Assembly (NCBI RefSeq): GCF_964656455.1
Contig: NC_135715.1
Span: 36,466,603 to 36,530,602, forward strand
Origin: Halichoerus grypus
Lineage: Eukaryota > Chordata > Mammalia > Carnivora > Phocidae
DNA length: 64,000 nucleotides
Reading direction: 5' to 3'
Below, one piece after another: positions 1 to 11,361 of the stretch. The first letter of the stretch is position 1. Each line of letters begins with the position of its first letter. A program made the position numbers and the translations under genes. Below the pieces are notes generated by a model. That model was given only the letters and a program-made list of their open reading frames with translations. It made no database searches and had not been told where the DNA came from.

Positions 1-424
1 ATCAGATATGTAATTTCCAAACATTTTCTCCCATTCAGTAGGTCTTTTAGTTTTGATGGTTTCCTTTGCTGTGCAGAAGCTTTTTATTTTGATGTAGTCC
101 CAATAGTTTATCTTTGCTTTTGTTTCCCTTGCCCTAGGAGACATAACTAGTAAAATGTCGCTAAAATCAATGTCAGAGAAATCACTGCCCATGTTCTCTT
201 CTAGGATTTTTATGGTTCTAGGTCTCACATTTAGGTCCTTAATCCATTTTGAGTTTATTTTTGTGTCTGGTGTAAGAAAGTGGTCCAGTTTCATTCTTTT
301 GCATGTAGCTGTCTGGTTTTCTCAACACCGTTTGTGGAAGACACTGTCCTTTTCCCAATGCATATTCTTGCCTCTTTTGTCAAAGATTAACTGACCATAT
401 AATCATGGGTTTATTTCTGGCCTT
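1..424 (-). mobile_element. L1 ORF2 fragment, antisense (cut by window edge)
   Basis: Read on the minus strand this encodes ORF2 C-terminal-half motifs such as [10 protein letters not shown] and [19 protein letters not shown], with stops. Similarity fades at about 424, before a pyrimidine tract. It is a truncated copy whose 3' side lies off the left edge. Confidence 0.85.
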
Positions 425-426
425 AC

Positions 427-532
427 TTTCATTCTTTCTTATATTTTTTTCCTTCCTTTCTCCCTCCTCCCCTCTTTCCTATTTCCTTCCCTCTTTCCTT
501 CCTTTTTTCCTTTCTTTCTTCTACTAATATTT
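427..532. repeat. homopyrimidine tract
   Basis: About 100 bases of almost pure C/T, built from irregular CTTT, CCTT and CCTCC units. It directly follows the L1 fragment. It is low-complexity, with no coding potential. Confidence 0.8.
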
Positions 533-2984
533 AAAGCCCTATAATTTTTTTCACAAGAATTTGAAGTGATATTTTAAAAGATCCTTTAAAAAAGCTTTAA
601 GTAATCTATTTATGAATGTTTGTTAATTTTCTTTTTAAAAATTGGATATTTTATTGTTCTATTCATCCTATCTTGTTCTACTACCCCCTTCAAACTCTCA
701 AAGGCAAATTATGGACTTTGTTTTGTGTCATACCTTTCTTAATGGAAGACAGACTTATTAGAAGTCTATTTTCTATAATCCTGGTCCTCTTTTAATTCTT
801 CCTAAAAATGGCCAAGTGCACAAAGGTCTGGAGTAGAAAGCCACCTTGGCTTCAGGTTTGGTCCAACAACCCAAACACTTCCTGGCATGGTTATAGCTAA
901 ATTCTCTTTAAGGGCTGTACCTCACTTAGAACTATTATATTGTGTGCAGTAAGGATCAGAGTTAGTGAACCCGAAGATGATACTTCTTATTACTGAAGGA
1001 TATATGCTGATATATGGGGAAGTAGGACTAGGGAATACTGAGGTCAACTGTTTTATCAACTGGGATAGGATAAGTAATTCTACTGTAATGAATAACTTCA
1101 AAATTCTCTGTGACTTAATACCATAATTTTTTTCTTACTAACACTACATGTCCATAACAGATCCATGATAGCATTGCATATAAGCTATGCATATAAGAAT
1201 GGCGTATAAGCTACAATATAAGCGCTGCTGGTGTCAAATGGGAAATGTATACACTGTTCACTGATTCCTAAAGATTCTGCATGCTAGTAATATAATTCTC
1301 TTTTCTTCATACTTTGATAAACCAGTCATATGGCCACAGAAAATTTCATGAGTGTGGGAGAACTTCTACGTGGGATAAGAACAAGAGATATTTGGTGGAT
1401 TGCAGTGATGACCATAAAAATTTTCCTCTTAACATTAAGAAACCACATCCATTATATTCATGCTTGCAAGTGGCGTAGTCAGTGGCAGAAAGGTGCTCTA
1501 TCTTTTATATTGTTCTAAGGATAGGAGATGATTTTTACTGAAAATAAGGCCATTGGCAAGACATAGCTTTTAGTAAACAGACTCTGTTCTCTGTTCAAAC
1601 TTAAACCACTTCTTGAATAAAACATGTTTAATGTTATTGCTACTGGGTGAAATGAACTGTAGATATATGGGTATCTATACACAGAGGAAAGCATTACGCT
1701 CAATACAGTTTCACTTCAACATTCTCTTGTCCAGTGAAATTAGGATTTACAGGTGTTATAATGTGGACAGTGGTCAGAGTCCAAATAAATAGATGTATGC
1801 TTTTATATATACAAACATGAAATCATTTATTTAAAAAAATACTGCTTATAGACCAACAGCTCATTCACATTTTCCTCTGCTAAATTCTTGGGAAAAATAG
1901 CAAGAAAGATTAACATGATGTGGCTCCTATATATACTTTCCTATATATCTTATATAAACATTCCTAATGAAATATTTCATTTATTCTCTTCTAACATTAC
2001 TGTATAATGTATTACAATGTTGTTGGTGAACAGAGGCATAAATTATTCAGTCTAAAATTAGACTTAAATGAGCGTAGCTATTTTAAGTTATAGGAGTACA
2101 GTGGGTATGAGCAGCTTAAGTAATGCAGAAGCATGCAGCATTATCATGATTCTTATCCCAGCTCATATTATGTGTCAGATTAATAGCATTTGTGAGGTTT
2201 CTATAACATATATTCTATATTGACAATTTCACATGTAAATCGTCAATAAATCAAAGTACATAATAATACTCTGTAGAATTATTTTACACATATAACATAA
2301 AGACTGTTTTTTAGTATATAACCATAGGAAAACAAACCATTGGGAATAATAAGAAGTAGTGTACAATGCTATGTATTACAGATGTATAGAACAAATTTTG
2401 TATGACAATGATTTCTTATGGAAACATAAAGGTATTATATAATAGTGCTGTTAAAGTACAGTTATGTAAGACATCACAAGTTGTAAAGGCTCAGGCTGTC
2501 TTGAACACAAAGAATACTGGCCCCTCAAATCAGAGCAGGAACGATGGCAAGGACTAAGCAAGAATAGGAAGTTTAGAATAGTTGATGGAATAGTGAATAG
2601 TAGATTTGCAGCCAAGCCTCACTCTAATAAGAGCATCTTAGTGAACAAAATCAGTGTCCAGAAGGTGCAATCCATTAGACAAAGCACATTTATCTATTTT
2701 ACTTATTCTACAAATACTGTTTTGCATATATTTTTCACTGTGCTAACCCGAGCTTAAAACTTATTAGAAGAAAGAGACAGATAAATAATTAGAACTTTAA
2801 GATCACAAAAAAACAGAAAACCGGGCAATGGATCAGAAAATGTGCTCAAAGGCATCAGTACCACTGCTGGCTAATAATAGATTAGGACCACCTTTGCCCT
2901 CAAATTTGTATCCCAGTAAAAAGGCCTGCAGGAGAGGGATATCAAGATAATAGGAGCCTTCTAAATATGCTTTTGTAATATCCA
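533..2984. other. intronic single-copy DNA, nothing recognised
   Basis: AT-rich sequence without recognisable genes, RNA genes or repeats. Open frames of about 60 codons overlap on both strands and show no domain. Confidence 0.6.
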
Positions 2985-3065
2985 CTCTTGTTTCCTCTAA
3001 TTTACTCTCCATATAGCAGCCAGAGAGATCTTTTCATAATGCAGATTTGACCTGAAAGCACAATG
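2985..3065 (+). mobile_element. L2-like LINE fragment
   Basis: A short stretch resembling the L2 segment that reads GCCAGAGAGATCTTT followed by ACCTGAAAGCA-type sequence. It is old and diverged. Confidence 0.4.
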
Positions 3066-3314
3066 GAGTTTTCCTTTGTAACAATTATCAATATTATGAT
3101 GAAAAATTATTTAAAATTTTTCAACATAGCTAGGATTCATGTGCTGGTGATGATCTAGATTAGCTTGTTCACTCTTATACTCTTCCACTTGGCACAATTC
3201 TTGGCACAAAGTAAATCTTCACCAAGCATTTAATGATATCAGGTAGAAAAACAGGCCTCAAATTTCTCACAAGGGAAGGCATCTGGAAATACACTGTACA
3301 TAGGGAGTTAAATA

Positions 3315-3395
3315 GATTAATAGATAGAAAGAAAGATAGGGATGCATGAAAGGATAGAAGAATGGATGGATGAATGGACTGATGGAAAGACAGAT
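3315..3395. repeat. degenerate GATA/GGAT-type tetranucleotide repeat
   Basis: Imperfect runs of GATAGAAAGA, GGATGGAT and GAATGG units form a decayed purine-rich satellite just before an L1 3'-end piece. Confidence 0.6.
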
Positions 3396-3404
3396 TTGAT
3401 TTGA

Positions 3405-3617
3405 TTTGATTAACATATAATGTATTATTTGTTTCAGGGGTACAGATCTGTGATTCATCAGTCTTACACAATTCACAGCTCTCACCATAGCACATATCCT
3501 CTCTAATGTCCATCACCCAGTCACCCCATCCCTTCTACTCCCCTCCACTCCAGCAACCCTCAGTTTGTTTCCTGAGATTAAGAGTCAGTCTCTTACGGTT
3601 TATCTCCCTCTCTGGTT
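3405..3617 (-). mobile_element. carnivore L1 3' UTR fragment, antisense
   Basis: It matches in reverse the same L1 3' UTR seen in sense at 9925-10150: the CACCATAGCACATATCC, GTCCATCACCCAGTCACC and CCAGCAACCCTCAGTTTG blocks. It is 5'-truncated and non-coding. Confidence 0.8.
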
Positions 3618-5811
3618 CGAAAGACATAAATTTTTGTTTATTTTTCTATTTCCCTTTGAATGCCCATTTCCATCATTATAGACTGAGTAATAATGCTTTA
3701 CATACATATATTTTAGGCATTTATTGGGTAGGCAAAATTTTTGATAGGGCCTAAAATATTAAGCAACTTTTCAGATATTAATTGAAAATTATATCTTGAT
3801 ATCTAATCCAAACACTATTAACAAATAAGCATTTGTAAAATTTTTTATATCTTACTTAAATATAAAACTTTTGTTCAAAGTTTACCAAAATCCACACACT
3901 GGTCATATCAGAAAAAGTCACCTAATATAAGAATATCTAATTTTTCTGTCAAGATATGGCTCAAAATTTTTATCATCTTTAGATCTTGATAAAAATTAAT
4001 AAAAGTTAAGATTTGCTGTCAGACATACAGGGATAAATACATTATTTATTTCACTAAACAATTTTTTAAAGTTACCATAAAGATTAATACATAAGAATAG
4101 AATTTTGGGTTCTTTCATTTCTCTTCTTAGTTCATCTTTTTGGTTTAGAATAACCCAAGAGTTGTAGCAGTTCTAAATAGTGAAAACAGATGATCAAGAA
4201 GAGACTTTTATTTAAATTATGGCCTTATCCTAGGCCTTATATAGCATATTAATACCTTAACTCATATTTTGATATATGTGAGATCCTAAATTTTCTACAA
4301 GACCGTAATTACTTGAACTGTTTAAAGTTAAAATGTTAGATAGGGGCTTTTGAACTTTTTAGTAAGACACTTTCTTCTTCCTCCTAAGATCTTACTGTGA
4401 GCAGTAAGCCCCCAAATGAGTGTAGCATGAAAAGACTAAGTAGTTTGCTGTTAATGTTATTTTTCTCTTATTGGGCACATAGAATCTTTGCTATTTTTTT
4501 GATGACAAATTATGTTCAAATTTCTTTTAGACACATATACAAAAGATGGAAATCCTGACAGCCTCTGTGTGTAGGGGCCCTGCTTTACAAATGGATGCAA
4601 CAACTATTAACTAACACCAGAGCTAAACTAAATTAGATGTGTGATTAGATATTTGCCTCAGTGGCTTATGAGGCGAGTGCCATCTTTGAAGTGGTCAGCT
4701 AGAGACGGGATAACAGAAAAATCTGCTGTCCTTGTACTACTACCTGGCAGGATGGCATCATGGTTATTCATCTGCATGCTTTGCAGGAAGAAGAACAATA
4801 ATTCTGTGGAAAGGTAGATGCACATGAACAGATGAAACATTATGTCCCGTATAGATGGAAGGATATCAACCCTGGTTGTCAAACTGCAAAATTCATTTTC
4901 ATGTTGTGAGAGGCTATTTAATACACAATTTGGACTCACACGGCTGATAATAGTTTTCTGTTATATTAGTAGAGAAAGTGATTATATAATCGATTGCTCC
5001 TTAGTTCTGAACTGTTAAAAAGTATTTATTTTTAAAAGTGAGTTTTAACTAGCATTCAGATCTCCTGGGTATGCTCCATGTTCTATTGATTGACAATAAT
5101 TTAAATAATTTTTGAAGCTCTGCTGAGGAAACTACATCTGAGGAATCAAAGAGCTGTGTGGCTTAGCCTTGCTTTCCCTGGTTCTGTCAGCAATTTGTTT
5201 CTCCTCTCCTCAACCTTGAAGAGAGGATGCAATAAATATGATCTAAGTCAAAATAGGATTTTTCACATACTTTCATAGAGAAGTTAAATTAAATTGAAAT
5301 CAAATTAACTTTTTAAAACATTTTTGTATATATACACAAGGGATATTGGAAAGGGGAGCAGAAATCTAGTTACCCCATCTTCTTTCCCAATGTTTCTGTG
5401 CCCATTATATATTTAAGAGAAGTACCAAGGAAGATTGGGAGAATATCAATAGATATGTTTAAAAAATCTATCTTAAAAGTAAAAATTAAGCACATAATGT
5501 GAGAGTCACAAACACACAAACAATATTGAGAATGATTTTTTTCCCCTACGTTGCGCTGACTTTTCCCCCTCTGTCATGGGGTTGAAATTGATAGTTGACT
5601 CAAAACCATTTCACCTGTCTTGTGACCCTAACTAATGGGACTGCTGCAACTAAATCAAAACAGGGAACATGTCCTTACACAACGTGTGGAAGATCCAGTG
5701 AGAGGAATCTATACCGATCAGAGAATAATTTGCATGTTGAGACTGAATTTGAACTAAGAAATCCTGTCTTGGATGGTTGCAGCCTGATAGTTAAACCATT
5801 CTGAAGTTTTC
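3618..5811. other. intronic single-copy DNA, nothing recognised
   Basis: AT-rich DNA without a recognisable gene or element. A 93-codon minus-strand frame near 4.66-4.94 kb has no domain and looks like chance. Confidence 0.55.
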
Positions 5812-6049
5812 TTTTCTTCTTTTTTTTTCCCCTAAAGATTTATTTATCTGAGAGACAGTGAGAGAGTGCATATACACACACACACACAATCAGGGGAGGG
5901 ACAGACAGAGGGAGAGGGAAAGAATCTCAAGCAGACTCCCTGGAGAGCTTGTAGCCTGACACTGGGCTCGATCCCAAGACCTTGAGATCAGGACCTGAGC
6001 CAAAATCAAGAGTTGGATGCTTAACCGACTAAGCCACCCAGGCATCCCA
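5812..6049 (-). mobile_element. Can-SINE (SINEC), antisense
   Basis: T-rich head, GA-rich middle and a reversed tRNA-like end (AAGCCACCCAGG). It is flanked by the direct repeat TGAAGTTTTC at 5802-5811 and 6050-6059. A short CA run lies inside. Confidence 0.92.
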
Positions 6050-6200
6050 TGAAGTTTTCACTTTTTTAATTTAAAAGTAGTTTGTTGAGGACATAGAAAA
6101 TCAGGAGAAAAAATCATAAAAGAAAAGCAATTATATCAGTAACTCATTAAAATTCATTTATGTAAATTGATGTCTACATTTGATTCTTTTTCAATGTTTT

Positions 6201-6396
6201 TTTTTTTTTTAAGATTTTATATTTGAGAGAGAGAATGAGAGAGAGAGAGAGCGTGCTCACGAGAGTGGGGAGCAGGAGAGGGAGAAGCAGACTCCCAGCT
6301 GAGCAGGGAGCCCGATGCGGGACTCCATCCCGGGACTCCAGGATCATGACCTGAGCCGAAGGCAGTCACTTAACCAACTAAGCCACCCAGGCGCCC
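6201..6396 (-). mobile_element. Can-SINE, antisense
   Basis: Complete element ending in the reversed head GCCACCCAGGCGCCC. A 16-bp perfect TSD (TCTTTTTCAATGTTTT) lies at 6185-6200 and 6397-6412. An identical TSD suggests a fairly recent insertion. Confidence 0.95.
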
Positions 6397-6929
6397 TCTT
6401 TTTCAATGTTTTAAGATATATTTACTAGTAAAGGTTAAATTACAGAAAAAAAAATCAGTCTATTTCTTTGTTCCTTTCTTCAACTGTACATTCAGGCTCT
6501 ATGTGTCAGGAGTAGAGCATACAACGAATGCTTAAATACACCGTCTATATATATCAATGGATGGATTAACGTACATGGTCTGATGGATTGTGGCTTCTGA
6601 TCTTAAATTCTACCAGGACTTGTGGCTTTCCTTTCGTTTCTTTTTTTTTTTGCCCACAGGGTTGGATCAACAATACTCAAACAGTTCTTTTAGTTTTATA
6701 AACTTTAGATATAGTTGCTACTAACCATATGTATGTCGTATGGTTAATACACATTTATAAATATTTTTCAGTATTTTCTTTAAATGCAGATATTTTTATA
6801 TTTCTTTTAAGGCAGATATACACTTCATGAAAATATTTGTTATTGTTTTGATTATTTCTAACAATTCTAAAATCTTAGTGGCTTAAAATAACTTTATAAT
6901 TGTTTCTTTTATGATTGAAATCTTTCATG

Positions 6930-7320
6930 ATTATGTGTTGACTGGGTTCAGTTTGGGCTACCTTTCTCCTCCACACGATACTGGCTGACGCTACCATCAT
7001 CTGGACCTCAACAAGGCTTTAATGTTCACAATCCTTCTCTGGCAGAGCCAGGAATTAGGGCTGCCTCTCATCTGAGAGTTCAGTTGATGCTTCAACCAGA
7101 GAACCATAGTTCCTCTTGGGCTGGACTTTCCACCATATGGTGGCTGGAATTCCAAGACAAGGGAGTCCAAAAGAAGGGGGCTCAAGAGGGTAAATATCCA
7201 ATACAATGAATCGTCAGGCCTCTGCTTGCATCATACTTGTTAAAGTCACACAGGCCAATGTTGGTCACAGCAAGGTGAGAGTGTACTACTCAAAGGTATG
7301 ACACTAAGAAGTGTGGTTTA
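6930..7320. mobile_element. ancient dispersed mammalian repeat, family not fixed
   Basis: The layout resembles a common old mammalian interspersed repeat (GTTGACTGGGTTCAG..., then ...AAGTCACACAGGCC), but I cannot name the family with confidence. A weaker possible relative lies at 38.9-39.26 kb. Confidence 0.35.
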
Positions 7321-8192
7321 TTAGGGGCCACCAAAGTAACAATGAGCACAATTTAAGGTACTTTTACATTTTAAAAGTAATTTTCCATCCTGAATTCATG
7401 TATGTATATACATATATATATGCATACACACACAAACACATACACACATTTTATCCTCATCTTACAACTTTACTTGTTATCAGTTAACTCTTCAATCTGT
7501 TTAGTAAATCACTTGGCAAATAATATAAAATGCTCATCTCCTTTTACCCTTTTCTTTGGGGCAGTTAATGGGGTCATGTAATCTGACTCCCTTCTCTGCC
7601 TTTAGGGGAGCCAGTCCTGCAGGTGTGCACTGTACCCACCTCCCTTTGTTAGAAGGCGCTGCCATTGTGGGCCCCTTGGGAGGTGGAAACAGGAGCACCA
7701 AAAGCCACCAGGGCCTGTGGATCACAATAAAGATTAATAATTTCTAGGGACTCTATGGCTATGCCCCTGGAAGCAGATGAGCCATTCAGATCTGTGGTGG
7801 TGCAAAAACTGAGTCCATGAGTGAAGTAAGTTATTGGGAAAATGATTGATTTCCTTATATGTATGTTTTATTAAACTGACTTGCTTCTATGAGAATTCCT
7901 AGAATTAAATTGTTTCAAATGGAGATAGTTTTCTCTCCATATTCTAGTTTATTATATACAACTTTCTGAAAAAATATCTAAATAATTGTAGTGCTATAGT
8001 GATTACCTTTATAAGTAATAATTGTAGTAATACATGAAATATTTACCAAAACTTACTGTGTTCTGGGTCATAAAGTAAACCTCAACAATTTTCAAAAGCT
8101 TGAAATCTCATAGGGCATTTTCTCTGGCCAACATGGAATTAAACTGGAAATAAATAACAGAAAAGATAAATTTTTACATGCTCAGCTGTTTG

Positions 8193-8300
8193 TTTTGTGT
8201 TTTTGTTTTTAAGGTAAGCTCTATGCCCAGTGTGGGGCTTGGACTCACCACCCCAAGATCAAGAGTTGCTTGCTCTACCAAGTGAGCCAGCCAGGTGCCC
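8193..8300 (-). mobile_element. short Can-SINE, antisense
   Basis: Only the tRNA-like head and a short T-rich end are present. The imperfect TSD CATG(C/T)TCA(G/A)CTGTTTG lies at 8177-8192 and 8301-8316, with two mismatches, so this is an older copy. It sits inside the old L1. Confidence 0.85.
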
Positions 8301-8427
8301 CATGTTCAACTGTTTGAAATTTAGGTGATATACTTTGAAACAACATGTGACTCCAATTAGAAAATAACTTGAACTGAGTGAAATGAAAATATATATCAAA
8401 TTTTGTGGGATGTACCTAAAGAAATCC

Positions 8428-8798
8428 CTTTCTAAAAATAATACTCCTTTTACTAAAGGTTTTTCCAGATGCTCACACTACACTTGGTATTTCCAGTCTC
8501 ATTGCCAAGTCTATAGAACAAAAAAAAAAGATACAGATTCATACTGTCATTAAAAGATGTTTCCCAATTTTCCTAGACTCTTATCAAGATCTTAATAGGA
8601 ATGTACGTCCTTAAACTTTGTTTATGCTGCATCGTTTATGCTGCACAATGAAAATCGTTAAAGAACCAAGCAATTTAGGCAACACTGTTTGAGTTATTGG
8701 AAAAGCTCACATTAAGAGAATACTGTATGTATCAGAAGTCGCCAAGAGACTAAGACACTCCTGTGACATGTAACATGGGGTACTAAGTTTCAGCATTT
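8428..8798. mobile_element. unidentified 371-bp insertion in old L1
   Basis: The old L1 breaks at CTAAAGAAATCC (8416-8427) and resumes at CTAAAGAAATTC (8799-8810), so about 371 bp is flanked by a 12-bp near-perfect repeat. The insert has no terminal A or T run, no clear inverted ends and no reading frame. I do not recognise it. Confidence 0.5.
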
Positions 8799-9924
8799 CT
8801 AAAGAAATTCTTAAAGAGAAATTTATAGACTTAAGCACATGTACTTAACAAGTTAAAAGAGCTGAAAAGCTAAGATTTAAGTTTCAATTTCAAGTTATAA
8901 AAACTAGACCAAAAACCCTACCAAAATAGAAGTGAAATAATGATCGAAATGTATTAATTAAATATAAAACAAACATGAAATAGGATTAAAAAGAAGTCTA
9001 ATTTGTTTCTCTAAAAATAATTGGAATAAAATTTAGAAGCTAGTTGCCAGATTGTCAAGGAAAAAGATAAAAATTACCTATATCAGAAATATAAGTGGAC
9101 ATCACTATCATGTGACTATAAAAAGGGAGTATTTGAATATTTATGCCATTATTTGAACTTTTAGCTAAAATGAATAAATTTATAGAAAAATAAAACCTTA
9201 TACATATTATGCAAGAAAAAACAGGAGAAACAAAAGAGGTGGCTAAACTCATGAGCATAGATACAAATATCCAAAAGAAATATTAGCAAATCAAACTTAG
9301 GTATAATGAAAATGATAGTGTATTTCAACCACTTTGTGTTTATTCCAGAAATACAAGTTTGGTTTAGTATAGAACAACTAATCAATGTAACTCAATATAG
9401 TTATAAAATAAATAAACTTCTGAATAAATGCAAAGATGATAAAATCCAACACCATAATAAAACTCACCAAACTTGGAAGAGAAATTAATAGAAACATAGT
9501 CAAATATTGAAATATATTGTTTTGAGATTTTCACTAGAGAAAAAAGTGACTGCTAATACCACTTTTACTCAACATTTTAAAAGAATAACTACCCAGTGAT
9601 AAAGCAATAAAAGGAAAGAAAATTCATAATTAGAAAGGAATGAATAAAACTGTCAGTATTCAAGGTTACATAATAAATATCTAATGATAATCTAACCACA
9701 GTGTAATTAGAAACTATTTGAATTAAAAAGTGAATTAATAAGGTTGCTATATAGTAAGTCAATATATGAAATTAATTATATTTTCTACATGCAAGCAATA
9801 ATAACAAAATTAATGTATAAAAGTTGCCATTAAAAAGTTGAAAAAAACACCTAGCAATAAATCTCACAAAATATATGTGCTACCTCTAAATAGAAAATAA
9901 AACTTTGAGAAAAGTTTAAATAAG

Positions 9925-10421
9925 TCAATCAGATAAAAACATGTATCATATGATCTCACTGATATGAGGAATTCTTAATCTCAGGAAACAAACTGAGGGT
10001 TGCTGGAGTGGTGGGGGGTGGGAGGGATGGGGTGGCTGGGTGATAGACATTGGGGAGGGTATGTGCTATGGTGAGCGCTGTGAATTGTGTAAGACTATTG
10101 AATCACAGACCTGTACCTCTGAAACAAATAATACATTATATGTTTAAAAAAAAAAAAAAGAATACAGCAGGAAGGGAAAAGTGAAGAGGGGCGGAAATCA
10201 GAGGGGGAGACGAACCATGAGAGACTATGGACTCTGAGAAACAAACTGAGGGTTCTAGAGGGGAGGGGGCCGGGGGGATGGGTTAGCCTGTTGATGGGTA
10301 TTAAAGAGGGCACGTACTGAATGGAGCACTGGGTGTTATACGGAAACAATGAATCATGGAACACTACATCAAAAACTAATGATGTAATGTATGGTGATTA
10401 ACATAACATAATAAAAAAAAA
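9925..10421 (+). mobile_element. carnivore L1 3' UTR with A tail, sense
   Basis: Sense 3' end of a younger L1: the ATATGATCTCACTGATATGA start, a G-rich GGTGGGGGGTGGGAGGG tract, an internal A run (10145-10159), then GATGGGTATTAAAGAGGG and GGTGATTAACATAACA ending in an A tail at 10421. It inserted into the old L1, which resumes right after. The TSD is unclear. Confidence 0.85.
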
Positions 10422-10727
10422 GGTTTTAAGTAAATGGAGAGGAATGCCATGTTCATGGAAGAGAAGACTAAATATTATAAAAACATGAATTGTACTCTAA
10501 AGTGATTTATGGATTCATTGCAATCCTTATTGAACTGTAAATGCTTGTCCAGTATGGATTGTGGATGTAAAGTTGAAAAGTTGATCCTGTAATTTAAATA
10601 AAAATGAAAAGGGCCCCAAATCCCAAGAAAACTTTGAAGTAGTAGATATTACAACTAATTGTAAAGTTACTTTAAGGCACTATGGCATTGGCCTAGTGCA
10701 AACAAGTAGACAAAACAGATTTGTGTT

Positions 10728-10782
10728 CAGAAATAGGATCACACATGGTAGAGCATTTGACTGCAGAAATAGGATCACACAT
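10728..10782 (+). mobile_element. 17-bp tRNA-Cys-like micro-insertion with 19-bp flanking repeat
   Basis: CAGAAATAGGATCACACAT occurs at 10728-10746 and again at 10764-10782. Between them lies GGTAGAGCATTTGACTG, and with the next three bases (CAG) it reads as the D-loop to anticodon-loop part of vertebrate tRNA-Cys(GCA). It looks like a retroposed tRNA fragment with a TSD; see findings. Confidence 0.55.
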
Positions 10783-11031
10783 ATAAGGAATCTTGATTTA
10801 TGGCAAAGGCAAAAAAGCATATCTCATATGGAAAAAAATTAGTTTTAGCTCATCTCTCATCTCACCAAAAAATCAATTCAAGATGGATTTTAGATGTAAA
10901 TATGAAACAAAGCTTTTAGAATATAAGAGGGGGCTATCTTCACAGTTAGAGGAATATGAAAGATTACTTAAACTGGATCTGGAAAGAGTCATACATAAAG
11001 AGAAATATTACTGTTAAAATGCGTTTCCTCA

Positions 11032-11144
11032 GGTGTGCCTGGCTGGCTTAGTTAGCAAAGCATGCGACTCTTGATCTTGAGGTTGTGAGTTCAAGCCCCA
11101 TTTTGTGTGTAGAGATTACTTTAAAAACAAATAAATAAAAAATC
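11032..11144 (+). mobile_element. short Can-SINE, sense
   Basis: A diverged tRNA-like head (CTGGCTGGCTTAGTTAGCAA...) and a short tail of AAATAAATAAA type. TTTCCTCA repeats at 11024-11031 and 11145-11152. It is an older copy inside the old L1. Confidence 0.85.
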
Positions 11145-11233
11145 TTTCCTCAAAATATAGCATGAAGAGTAAAAATTTATGCCAGAGAGTGGGAAAAATA
11201 TTTGCAAAACAAAACCAACAAGGCTTTGTTTCT

Positions 11234-11361
11234 TTTTTTTTTATGTTTTTGTTATGTTAATCACCATACATTACATCATTAGTTTTTGATGTAGTGTTCC
11301 ATGATTCATTGTTTGTGTATAACACCCAGTGCTCCATGCAGAACGTGCCCAATTCCAATTC
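11234..11361 (-). mobile_element. L1 3'-end fragment, antisense
   Basis: T run, then TTAATCACCATACATTACAT and CAGTGCTCCATGCAGAAC, the reverse of the L1 3' terminus seen at 10.3-10.42 kb. Probable TSD TTGTTTCT at 11226-11233 and 11362-11369. Severely 5'-truncated. Confidence 0.85.

Noticed and set aside
11033..11110. tRNA gene from the tRNA-like head of SINEs
   Set aside because: The heads are SINE promoters, lack a foldable full cloverleaf and are followed by SINE bodies and A-rich tails.
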